A stretch of DNA of 64,000 nucleotides from Cinclus cinclus. Lineage: Eukaryota; Chordata; Aves; Passeriformes; Cinclidae. Position 1 is the stretch's first letter, and each line of letters begins with the position of its first letter. This document shows, piece by piece, positions 50,407-62,007 of the stretch. The translations under genes and the position numbers were made by a program. The stretch covers positions 6,166,428 through 6,230,427 of the forward strand of contig NC_085067.1 in the NCBI RefSeq assembly GCF_963662255.1, given 5' to 3'. A model generated the notes under the pieces. That model saw only the letters and a list, made by a program, of their open reading frames with translations, searched no databases and had not been told where the DNA came from.

Positions 50407-53400
50407 CTATGACTTCTTCCAGATTGCTGTTATGTTCACACTGGTCAGAACAACAAGGTAGGTGAAGGCAGGGTCTGCTACCACGTTGTTCACCAGGATT
50501 TCAGAAGGCTGCTCCCCGTTCACCCGGAGCTCTGGCCACTTGAGGATCTGTGGGGAGAGCAGAGGGGGAGGTGGTGCCCTGGGAATCCTGAGGCAGAAGA
50601 TCTTCCTTTTTCTGAGGGGTTGGTGCAGCTGTGTGATAATCCTAAAGGGCCAGGGTTTAGTGCACAGGGGCTTGAACAGGGAGGGACAAGTGCAAACAGC
50701 TGCACCTCAGTTCAGAGGAACCCAGAGAAACTGATGGGTAGCTTGGCAATGCCCTTCCAAAAGACCTGAGGTATCACAGATTTGTTGAGGTTGAAAAAGA
50801 CCTTCCAGAGCATCGAGTCCAATGCTGTGTTCAAACCTGTGACCAAGCAGCACCTTGTCACCCAGAGCGGAGCAGAGCTCTGAGTGCCACCTCCAACCAT
50901 TCCAGTGAAGAAATAGTGGAACACTGGGTCACTTCATACCTCTGTCTAATGTAGCTTCAGACCAGTGGGTGAGAGCATTTGCAGTGTTTTTGATTGTCCT
51001 TTCAGAGGGACAGGCAAGGCAACACTGACTGCCCAAAAGAGAATTGTCTCCAGAGGGAAATACTGGGCAGAAAAAAGGTGAGTGAGCAGAGGGAAGCAGT
51101 GAGCCCTTTCCTGCCAGGGAACGTTCACTCTGGCTTCCCTCCCCTCCCTGGGGCACACTTGAGCTTTTGTGCTCCTCAGTTAAACCACCACTTTTTCGGG
51201 GCTATTTTAGGGAGAGCTGCAGGGGGTGACAGATTGGCTTTGCAGGCCCTTGTTCCTGTCCCAGTGACTGTCCTTAGCCATGCTCTGGAGATGGCTTTTA
51301 TTTTTTGTGAGGGTCAGGTGTGGAAACACAAGGCATTTTCTGGGATAGGCCTGCTCAGGAGCTGGGGATCAGCTGTCCTGGGGTGGAAGGGAGGCCCAGA
51401 AAGCACCTCAGACCTACCTGTGTGGGAGAGATCCTCTGCTGCTCTGAGCGCTTTCCCTTGGCAGAGCCCCAGGCTGTGGTGTAGTTGGAGAGGTTGTACA
51501 TCCACACACTGCCCTTCTCATCCCCACAGAACACATACTCTCTTGCTGTGAGTGCAGAAGAAAAAGCTGGGAAATCAGTGTGGAGCTGGGAGTGTGTTCT
51601 GCTGTAAAGCAGAGCTCCAGGAGAGCTGCAGGATCCCAGTGGAGGGTGCCTTATTTCAGCAAAATTCCTTTACTGGCACAAAAATACAAATCCACCTTGC
51701 TCTGAAAGAATTCAGTTGAAGATAAACCAGCTATCTTTAGTGTAGAAAAGCTAGTGCTAAATGCTTTGGGATTTCTCCTGACTTTTTTTTTAGGCTGGTT
51801 TTGGGAAGTGCTGACCACATCAGGTTGGTTTGTTCCTTGTCAGTCTCCAAACCCAGCTGTGTGACATATCTGCCCACAGATGCACTCAGCACCCCAGTGG
51901 CTCCACATCCCTCAGCTCTGTGCTTTGAAAACCTGTGCAAGAAAGACCCCCCCAGCCTCGACTGTCCCCCCCTTGTTGGGCAGATGGTGCAGCTGTAATT
52001 ATTTATTACTTGTGTTATTTCCAGCCAGCTGGTGCTGGGCTGAGGCTGCGCAGTGCTGGAGCTGCACTGCAGAGCTGCAGAGGGGAGAGCAGAGCTCTCT
52101 GATGGGCTCTGAAATCCAGGCCTCTGCCTCCAGCTCCAGGCTGCTCCCCTGCATCAAAGGAGAGCCATGGACAACTGGGCAAAGCATTACCCAGGAAATA
52201 GGTGCTCCTACCTGGGCAGGTGCTGAGTGTCAGGTAGGACATGTCTGTTGTGGACCATTCCAGCTCAGCTAGAATGACTGCAGACATTGTCTGTTGGCAT
52301 CCTTTTCCCTTGGCATCAAAAGATCTGCTCCAGCTCCACAGGTATATGCATCCTGGTTTGGAGCTCTTGGAAACTAGGGAAGAAAGGAAGGGAGAGTCTG
52401 TGGCAGATGCTGGGAAGCAAAATACATCGACACAGAAGTGATCCATCCAGAATATGGATTTCAAGCCATGGGATCTGATCCAGCAGCAACTGTTTCCACC
52501 TGCTTTACCTTATTTCAGGATAATTGGAGGCTGCAGAGAGATTTTCAGTGCTATGCTTGTGTGACTGAGCTGCAGGACAAGCATAAGCTATTCAGAAAGA
52601 GCCAGCCTATGGTGTGAAAACCCCAGTTCCCCTGAAAAAAAATACTTTTGTCACCAGCCCTTGAGCAGAAAGGGGCTGCTCGTGCCTTCCACATTGCCAC
52701 TGCTTGACCAAGTGTGCTCTCAGGGATGTATCCATTTGATTTTTAGTCCTGTCCCAGCATGGGTTTGCACTCCAGGCCACACTTTCAGGAATGACAAGTG
52801 ATTCTGGAAGGCAACTCCATCCTGTGCAGCCTCCCCAGAGCTAAAGAGGCTGTCACACCCCTTTCATCCCCTCTGCTTGTCATGCTGGCTTCACCCTGCA
52901 CATGCTGAAATGCCCCACTGTTTTTGGTATTGTGCTGTTGTGTTTATACTCACCAATGACATCATCATTGAGAAAAGCCAAACCATCAACCCTGTGAGAT
53001 GTTGTCATGCTTTCTTCGTCAGGAAACTGGAATATGGCTTCAAAAGGCCTAGAGCAGGGAGAAGGCTGAAATGAGCTAAGTCCTGAACAGCCTGCACTGA
53101 AAGGGCACCTGGCTGCAAAACTCAGAAGGAAATTTGTGTGGCAGTGAGTCTCTTGCCAAGCTCAGGTGAATTCCTACTTGAATTTACACTTCTGGTCATC
53201 CAGGTTTATTAATACAGCAGAACTCCTTTGCTTAAGGCACTGCCATTTCACTCCATCTATTTTACAGGCATCAGGGTATTTGTCAGCAGGGCATGACTTT
53301 ACTTCTTCCTCATAATTTTGTCCTGAGCTCCCACAGGGTGCCAGTTTCCTGGGTTACCTCACGTACCTGGAGCAGGGGAGGCCTCACTGTGAGACTGGAA

Positions 53401-56400
53401 ATCAATCCAAAAATTTACACTCTGTTACACTACCTGGGCATGACACACCCTTAAGGTTTGAGGTATTGGATAACACTCCTGCCACCTTTCCTGCAAAGCA
53501 GCCTGCAACACTTGCAGACTGCAGCTTTAATACAAGCTCTAAACAGTCCTTGAGCATCATGCTGCTATTTTTTCGGGGCACTCTGGGAAGAGGAGGATGT
53601 TTTATGTTTGGTAGGAGGTGCTGCTTTTGCTCTTTTTGCTCCCCTTAGTTAGAAATCAAGCCTTTGCTAGGACTATCTTTTCTTGTTATTGAAAGCAAAT
53701 GCAGACCCCCAGCGTGTGGTTCTCACCTGCTTTTTTGTCCCTTATCCAGTTTTATGTTCCAGGCAAAGCAGCCATCTTCACAGCCTGCCAGCAGGTACTG
53801 CTCAGGGCAGGTGGGGACCAGGGCAATCCGTAGGGGAATAGAGGCTGTTTCCAGCACCAGCAGCTGGCTAAAAGAAACCCCAGAGAGCAAGCAGTTAAGT
53901 GGTGCTGTGACATGATAAGTACAGGCTCTTGGATTGGCCATGTCTGGTTTTTGAACCTTTACCTTGCTTTGAAATTGTAGTCACAGTCTGGAATCCCAAT
54001 ATCCCAGAGTGCAATTCGCTTGTCATAGGATGCAGCTGTGGGACACAAGAGAAGCAGCTAGTGACACTGCTGCTCATCTGGCTCTTCTCGTGCTAGCTGC
54101 AATTCTGCCCGAGTCACAGTCACCCTCTAGGGCTCCAGAGAGCTCATTAAAGCACAGCAGCAGTCCCCAAGGCTCCTGGCCCAGCACTTCCCAGACACTG
54201 TCACACATACACAGTCAGTACTTTGTGTTCTTATCCTGTGCTCTAAGAGGGGCAGATAAAACAGTTTGTTTCCTGGTGTCCATTACTGAGTTGTGGCTTC
54301 ACAAGGTCTTTAGTTAGTGGCCCTCTGAGCTCGTTTCTGGTCAGGGCTTCTAGTGGAATCTAAAATACAAGCTCCAACCTCTACTCTCAGGCAGACACCA
54401 CTTTATTCCACATATCCATGGCTTACTGTGTTCATATCCACAACAGCTCCCATTGGAGCACTGACAAAGGGTGAGAAACATGTCACCAAGCTGATACAAT
54501 GGAAGCGGAACAGTTCTAACAGATTACTCTGAGTAACCTGGACCCTCATCAAATGGCAGCCCTCAAACTCAGAGTGTGTTGATGTCCCCTCCCCAAATAG
54601 GATGCAAAGAATCTCCCTTAATTACTCATTTTTTTTTATGCAATATAACTAGTCTTGCTGTCCACACCATTATATGGCTGTGCTACCAACCTCCTTATCC
54701 CTTCCACCACCCTCCTTATCCTTTCCTCTGCTTCTGGTTTTGGGACTTCTGAGGCTCTTCTTGGAAAGTATCCCCTATTGTAAAAAAAATTGCACTTTCA
54801 ATGGTTCATGTAGCACTCTAACCACTCCAGGATGTGGGTAATTGTTGGCAAGAGAAACAATGTGCTGTGGGGTACAGGTGTGGCCTGAATGGCTCTGTAC
54901 CAGCTCACTGTACAGCCTGACAATGCAGTTGCAATTTGCAACACGATGGTTCATTACCAGTCTGTGAGCCACAGCCTCTGTGGGCTGTGGCAAAGCTCTC
55001 CTTGACATCAGGATCTGAATAGTAATCTCTGACGAGGCATAGAACTCACATTAAAAAAAAAAATCATAATCAATTAAGCACATTGTTGGATAAAATAAAA
55101 CCAAACAGCCCATAATAGCTGCTGTGCTGGAGGAGAGCCCTGCCACTGCCTGCTCTGACATTCTTCTTACTCATCCCTGTGGAACAGATCCACTACTGGG
55201 CTTGCTTGTCACTAATGTGTGTGTGACAGCCACCCTGAGAGCCACCAAGGAGAAACAGGAGCTGCTGCACCTCAGCTAAAGAGCCAGGCTCTGGAACAAG
55301 CTGTTCCTGCTGGAGATTGCTGCCACAGGAGAGTAACAATGTTCTCTCCCTAGTGCCTGTCCCTGCCTTTTGTTCCCATGTCCCTGCATGCCCTGGTGAC
55401 CATTCCCCTTGTTAAGGAAGCTCTGACTTTTCCATACCAGAACTAAAACCAGGGATTCTGAAGCAGACTTACTGAAGAGGTGAGTCTTTTGGGTTGGGCT
55501 GAAGCAGACAGTAGCAATGGGCTTTTTGTGAGCCTTTATCTCTCCATAGCAGAAGTCAGCTGCCACGTGGATCAGTTTGACAATCCCTCTCCTCCCTGCA
55601 GCTGCCAGGATGTTGTGAGCTTTCTTGCGGCTGTCGCTGATAACCATTGTGAGAGTTGTCCATGCAACACTGAAGAACTCCTGGGACAGAAGGAGAACAA
55701 GGCTGGGGTGACAGAGAACAGCCAGCAGGGTGGTAGCTGTTAGCTCAGAGAAAAGACAACTGTCACAAGTGCCACTCCAGTGAAATGACACGACTGTTTA
55801 AGATGGGGCATCAAAACTTCAAACAGCTCCCAGAAGAATATAAAGTACAGAAAGAGGATGTTTATTCCTTTGTGCTGTCAAGCAGGCTCAGCAGCCAGAC
55901 ATGCCCGTGTGAGGACTGGCAGGCTAATCTCCTAAACTAATAAAAAAATAAACCCAAACCAAGCTAAAAGGATAAGCAAGCAATGTTTATCTATCTTCAT
56001 TTTAACATCTGTCCACACTAACACTTTCAGACCCCTTTGTAATACGTATTATGCATGTGTGCAATTATTACAGGTTGTGGTATTCCCATTCAATGCTTAC
56101 CCTTCCCACTTGCAACCCACCTCTGTAGCTACTTTATACTTTTTCAGCACCGTCCCTGTCTCACAATCAATCAGACAGACAGATTCCCCTCCACAGGTTG
56201 CCACAGTTCTGGAGGAGTTCACAATGGGATCTGAAAGAGGAAAATAATGGGTGAGAAGTTCCCAGGTTCAGGGATAACAGATGAAGACTGCAGCTTATCA
56301 CTGCCTGGTGCTCTCCCAGTCTCCTGTTTTCAAAGTCAAAGGAGAAATATGTGAGCAAGTCTCTTCCTGTCAATGGAGACTACGGCTTGAAGGAGCAAGG

Positions 56401-59400
56401 GTCTAAGGCATGGAGTCCGCTGGGATTCCAGAGCCAGGTGGTTCTGGGAATCCTGCAAACCTCTTTAAGAGCTCACCTTTCCTGGCTCCAGAGTCTAGCA
56501 CTGGCTCGAAGACACAGGACCAGAGCTGCGTTTTAAAATCCTCGCGGCTGTTGCCTTTACTGTGACACTGAAGAAAATGCAATGGCTCTGCACTGACATC
56601 CTCCTACAATAAACCATCCACATTTAGAAAATTCATTCCCCTGACACGGTTTGCCTGTGATTGCCTTGACAGAACCCTCTACTGAACACAGCAATCTGAG
56701 ATAAACTCAAGTATTTTTCAGCCCTTCTGTGCTACGGAGAACAGGGGAGACTGAGGTGCCACAATGCTCAAGAGTCCTGAAGCAGCAGGGAACTGTTTAG
56801 CAAAGATGTGCCCAGCAGATCACAGCAGAGAACCCCATTTCCTACAGCAGAGAAACGTGAAAAACCCTTTAGATCCCCACTGGCCTCAGCTGAGGGGGAA
56901 ACACCTTTCCCCATGCAGCCACTGGTTTGAGCTGAGAGCAAGGCTTGCCTGTCCCATTTCTAAGCACAGGCTTTCAGTGCACCACCTTGGAGCGCTGGTC
57001 CATCCATCCCCCGGAGGGGATCCACTGGGATCTCCTGAGGTGTCCCTTCTCTCCCTTGATGCTTCTGAGAGATTTAAAACAATGACAAAAAAAAAAAAAA
57101 AACAAACCAAAACTCACAATATATTTGGCCAACTATGAGCTCCAAGCTGTGCAGAGCTTTGAAGAAACCTGAAGGCAGCTCCTCCCACTATAAACCAAGA
57201 GGCCCAAAGCCAGTCCCAAGTGATGATGGATGTACCTTGCGCTTGGAATTCTTCACGGGGGTCAAGGTAACCACACCGTTGTCCTCCTCCTGGCTTTTCT
57301 GTTCCCCTGTCATCTGGCTGGATCTTCTGTTGTTTTTCCCCTTGGGAAACTGCTCTCCATTCTTCTGTGTCCCTTCAGCTTCCTGTTCAGGGGTTGCCTC
57401 CTTCACTGGTTGGTTTGATGTTCTTGGTTTATCAGGAGCTGGGTCATCCTCCACATGACTGGATTTTCTGGGATTAACTTCAGTCTCCTCCTTAGTGTTT
57501 GCCTGGGTCTTGGACCTCTTGTTTCCAGGGCTTGATTTTGAATGATTTCTTTTCCTCTTGCTGGGTGTTACTGTGACCTATAAGGCATGTTGTCAGGTTG
57601 TGCAGAAGGTTTTTAGCTTCCCCAAGATGTGCAGTGTGCAGATAAGTTAAGTCAAAGACATTAATTATTCAAATGCAAGTACCCTCCCACAATTACAGAC
57701 TGGGCTCCAGGAATCAGACAGCTCAAAGCTGCAGGGTTCCTAGAGGCAGAAGCCAATGAAAACCATGCAGCCAGCCTCCTTTTCATCTCCTTTCCCATGT
57801 CTCAGTTATTTGCAATTTACATACGATGTAGAAAAACAAATCTGGCCTATGGACTACAGGGGTTCAGTCTGCAGCCATTTCCAAGCAGGCAAACAGCAGC
57901 AGAGTCTGGCCAGGCATCAGCCTAAGTCTGTAATCAAAATATCCCTTCCTAGAGGAGAGGTGGAGTGAGTAGGACTGCACTCATGAAATGTTTTTGGTTC
58001 CCCATGAGAATGGAAGCTCTCTGATGGAGTAACTCAACCTTCACATTTCTGGGAAAGCTTCAGTCTGGCTGTAAAGAAGCCTGAGCTGCTGGATACAGGC
58101 TGGGCCTGAGACTGCCCCTGTGATTACCAAGGGGTCATAAATGTGAACTGACAAGATCTGCTGAATTCCCAGGAAACAGAAAGAGCATTGCGAATGTAAC
58201 TGGAAAAATCACTTACTTGAGCCGTGTCTTCTGCAGCTTCCCTGGGGCTTTCTGTGCTTTCTTCCTCATTCTCATCCGTCTTTTCCTCTGGTTCAGTATC
58301 AGAGTTTAACTCCTGACCTAGTGAGCATGCCAGAAACTCTTCTGCAATCATCTTCACCTGAGAAGCAAATATATGGATATGTTGAAAAAGAAAAAAAGAA
58401 GACAAAAAAGCCACAGCATGTCAAGCTCTGATGTGTCATGGCACAAAGAGCTGCTTTACTGAGTTTTTAATATCTGCTCCCACTGTTCTTGTGTGATTTT
58501 CACAAGTGGTGGAGGGGTCCTCAGCTGACATTACATGACCCAAGAACTTAACATTGTCATGGGCATTCAGAGTACACAGCTGTGGAAACAACAGCACAGC
58601 ATTAAAACAAGACAAAGGAGAGATGGAAGTCTCAATTGTGTGTATGAACATACAAATAAAACAAATGTTATAAACTAAATGGTGTCTTTCCCCACTGGCA
58701 GCAACTACACTTCTGTCATTATCTTTTCTCTTTCATCAAGAGTAAAGGTTGCCATTAAACTAATTCGTAAATAATTAAGTATTAAGGATACTGCAGTCTG
58801 ATTAATTAGTACAAGTATCATTATTGATTATGAATTAAAAATAATGTTTAATGACAGCCATTTCAACTTTGTGCACATTTAGTCCTGGTGCTTCTGTAAC
58901 TGCTTAACAAAGCAGTGAAGAAAGAGAAAAAATGATACCAGCAAGAGCACCCAAATCAGTGGAGTGTTTTAATCCAGTCCATGCAGAACCAGGAGCAGGG
59001 TTCTTGCCTGGAGAACTGCAGGGTGAGTGGGACGTGACCTACCCGCCAGCGGGTGAACTCGCTGAGTGAGCTGGGCCCATACACCACGTTGGTCTGTACT
59101 GACTTCAGGAACTTCTCCTTGATGGACTTCACCTGCTCAGCTGTGTGTTTCTCAGGGAGCTGATCACGGAAGAATTTTTCCCAGTGAGCAGTAACCTAGG
59201 CAGAAAGACTGAGTTTATTCAACAGAAAAAGACAGGAGAATTTGTGAAAGCATTTAAGAAGTGGCCAATTCTGAGTCCTGCACCCTACATGATGGCACCA
59301 CTTTAATTTATTTATTCATGTTCAAATGACCACTTCAGCTAACAAGAAAGTCAGTTCCTCTGTACCAAGCTGGAGTGAGTGTGGCTAAGCAGACACTATC

Positions 59401-62007
59401 AGCATGGACCCATTTAGAGAGATACCTGGACTCCAAAGACTGCTGACCTACAGGATGCTCACCTGTCAGCAGTTTCCCATTGGAGTTTCTGGTGGGCAGT
59501 AACACATCTATCTGCATTTGGACCCAACAGATATTTTTACATTGAGACACAGGACTAAGAACTGGGTAGGCAGGTATAAATGACATCAGGGAAAGGCATC
59601 AGGGCACAGACACCACACAAAGAACAGCACAGGGGAAGAGTTTGGTGTTTCATTAAACAGATAATCATACTCAGTTGTCTGGGACAAGAGGCAGCCCTCA
59701 AAGAGACCCTTTGAGGTTCAGAGGGTTTAAGCAGACAACACTCTGCACAACTCATCCCGATTTTCAGTATCTGATTTTTCCTCCAGATACACAGAAGGAA
59801 TTAAGAAGATCAATTAACTAGAATATGAATAGTAAGAGCAGTAATACACAAAAACAACCAGTCAACCAAACTTTTTTCATAATTGAACAATAATTTTGCT
59901 CAAGATCGCAACGATGCCTTGTGGGGACAATCTGTCAGGAGCTAAATTGTATAGACAAATGAGTGAAGATAAGAGTTCTAAACATTCACAACTGAAGAAG
60001 AAAGAACAAATCCTCATTCCTGGTGTATGCTGGAAAAGGCAAGATTATCCTGAGCTTGGTTTTGTGCTCGCCATTCCTGGGGCCTAGACAGTAACTTAAA
60101 TTAGATGGGGAGGTGTTTGCAGATGTTCTGCCAGCACCAGGCTTCTCCCATTCCTGAATGGTGATCAGAGTGACCTGAAAAACAACAGGATCAGACACAG
60201 ACCTCGTTGGCCCTTCTGTCACTTGAACCAAAGGCAAATTGGCTGCACAGAACAGGTAGAGCAGATGCCAGCAGTGACCAGAGAAAGTAGCAGTAAGACA
60301 TTTCCTGGGTGGCCCGTTCTGCAGGCTGGACTCAGATCATACCACAGGTATTGCAAACCACTTGAAGCTTGTTTGCAGCTCTGTCACTACACTGAGCACA
60401 GGATTTAACTATTTCTGAGGTGTTTAGAGGTTAAGGAAATATCCCACATCTTACCTTGCTGGTGAGTTTACGGCTGTTGACACGTCTCACATGGTTGGCC
60501 AGTTTGGTTATGTCCTTGCCATTGAGCAGACGAAGATTTTGCAAAAGAAACATTACTTTATAGTCATCATTGAGCTAGAAAGACAAAACATTGGAGTTAT
60601 AAAATTTGTATATGTGGTACTAGCTTTACCTGTAGTTCTTGATTAAAATACAGCCTGCATGAGAATGATATATTTAGTAAGGAAAAGCCATTTCATAAAA
60701 TCTCCTCAGGATTTTTGAATTGAATTTCCCATTTTAGTTGTGAAGTAATGTTCTCTATGAGTTGGGATCTTCAAACTGCAGGCAGAGCTGCCCAGCCCTC
60801 AGGCAGTGCTAATATCCAGCACAGTGTGGGGATTGTGTAACTGCTCATCTGCTGGGCCTAAATGCAAGTCTGGGAGCTCTGCTCATATCCCTGAACTCCA
60901 ACACAGAGGAAGGCCTGTCCTGCCTCCAGTCAAGGAATTCCAGCAGGAATTCCTTGGGTCTGATGCATTTTAAGTCAGATAGTTCACCATACAGCCACAC
61001 AGATACTGCCAGTGTGCAATAGCAAATAAGCATGTGAGGATGTGAGTGGCTGATGCCAGTTTGCAACACAAGTAAAATCAGTTTTGGATATTTGACTTGT
61101 AGAGTCAGCAGGTCCTCTTGGGAGAAGTCAAAACCTAAACCAGATTAATCACCAAGTTTAAACCCTCATCTGAGGACCCAGTCTCTTTTTTTTAGAGCAC
61201 AGAGGGCACTGAAACTAACACAGATATTAGGAAAAAAATACTAGCATTAGATATTAGGAAAAAACCTCTTTACTGTGAGGGTGGTGATGCACTGGCACAG
61301 GTTGCCCAGAGAAGCTGTGGCTGCCCCATCCCTGGGAGTGTTTAAGAAAAGATTGAACAGGGTTCTGAGCAACCTGGTCTAATGGAAAGTGTCCCTGCCC
61401 AAGGCAGGGGGTGGAACAAGATAAGCATTAAGGTCCCTTCCAATACAAACCATTCTGTGATTCTATGTTTCTATAAGGACATCTCTACACAATCATTACT
61501 ATATTTTACACTAGCATGAGCATAAGGTACTGTGCCTGATAAGCCACCTAAGACAGGACTTTGGCCTAGAGAGTCAGGAGTCACAGATTTTAATATCTGA
61601 GTGGTTTTGGGGAAGTCACTTCTGCAGATTGAGAAATAGTCGTTAAATGTCACACAAAGGCTGGCTGCTTTCTCAAATGCCCTAGCACTTGCTGTCCAAG
61701 AACAATATATGAGAACTTTGCACAACTGCTGTTTGTTTGCCTCTCTGTTTAATGTAAGGAGGGGGGGTAACTCACTGTCAAGGCATTGTTCTCATAGGTC
61801 AGCTCCTCAAGCAGAGGGAACTGTTTCAGAGCAGTTACATCTTCCAGCTTGTTATTGTTGCAGTTCAGGACACGCAGATCAGGGAGGGTTAGGCTGTTGG
61901 GAAATTTGTCCAGTAAGTTATCAGAGAGATCAAGTTTCTGCAGGTGCCTCAGGCGGGAAAACAAGCGCGGGTCTAAATCTCCAGTCTTCAATTGCAGCTT
62001 GGACAGG
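50407..62007 (-). CDS. LRWD1: LRWD1 (ORCA), ORC-associated LRR/WD protein (5'-partial)
   Basis: Nuclear protein that binds the origin recognition complex and repressive histone marks, stabilising ORC on heterochromatin. Exons in transcript order: 62007-61776, 60574-60455, 59195-59043, 58357-58217, 57577-57236, 56603-56477, 56230-56121, 55680-55473, 54035-53963, 53867-53727, 53048-52954, 52373-52212, 51545-51418, 50547-50407. All are GT-AG and in phase: 723 residues plus one split codon. Leucine-rich repeats come first (LQKLDLSDNLLDKFPNSL, DLRVLNCNNNKLEDVTAL). Then follow a HWEKFF...FTRWR segment, an acidic then Lys-rich linker (58357-57236), and WD repeats (VATCGGESVCLIDCETG, TASYDKRIALWDIG, CIYLWSW, FCGDEKGSVWMY). 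The stop is TAG at 50409-50407. About 28 N-terminal residues (human first exon) are missing; the exon at 62007 begins with the last base of a codon, so exon 1 lies beyond 64000. The linker is longer than in human LRWD1 (647 residues). Confidence 0.95.
50773..50925 (-). mobile_element. CR1 LINE 3'-end fragment, diverged
   Basis: Reverse-orientation CR1-like sequence: TATCACAGATTTGTTGAGG, AAAAAGACCTTCCAGAGCAT, then CACCTTGTCACCCAGAGC and GAGCTCTGAGTGCCACCTCC. It lies in the last LRWD1 intron (between the exons at 51418 and 50547) and is more diverged than the other two copies. Confidence 0.7.
57089..57105. repeat. Poly-A run in an LRWD1 intron
   Basis: About 17 consecutive A, about 130 bases downstream, in the direction of LRWD1 transcription, of the exon ending at 57236. 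No element boundary was recognised. Confidence 0.7.
58460..58579 (-). CDS. LRWD1: Possible extra LRWD1 cassette exon (40 codons)
   Basis: A 120-base open segment with a good acceptor on the - strand (pyrimidine-rich, ending TTTCCACAG) and a GTAAAG donor, phase 0 at both ends. It could therefore be included or skipped without a frameshift. The encoded stretch starts LCTLNAHDNVKF. Human LRWD1 joins the flanking parts directly (WR to VRMISEE, matching WR to VKMIAEE here), so this segment has no human counterpart I know of. It may be an alternative exon, a lineage-specific exon, or chance. I left it out of the LRWD1 exon list. Confidence 0.3.
61219..61466 (+). mobile_element. CR1 LINE 3'-end fragment
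   Basis: Forward CR1 3' end: 'GAGGGTGGTGATGCACTGGC', 'ACAGGTTGCCCAGAGAAGCT', 'CCATCCCTGGGAGTGTTTAA', 'GGTCCCTTCCAATACAAACC' and the terminal 'ATTCTGTGATTCTATG'. It sits in an LRWD1 intron, antisense to the gene. It is 5'-truncated with no reverse-transcriptase frame. Confidence 0.9.

Noticed and set aside
54775..55008. 77-codon - strand frame in an LRWD1 intron
   Set aside because: No recognised family, no exon signals, and the flanking LRWD1 exons join perfectly without it.
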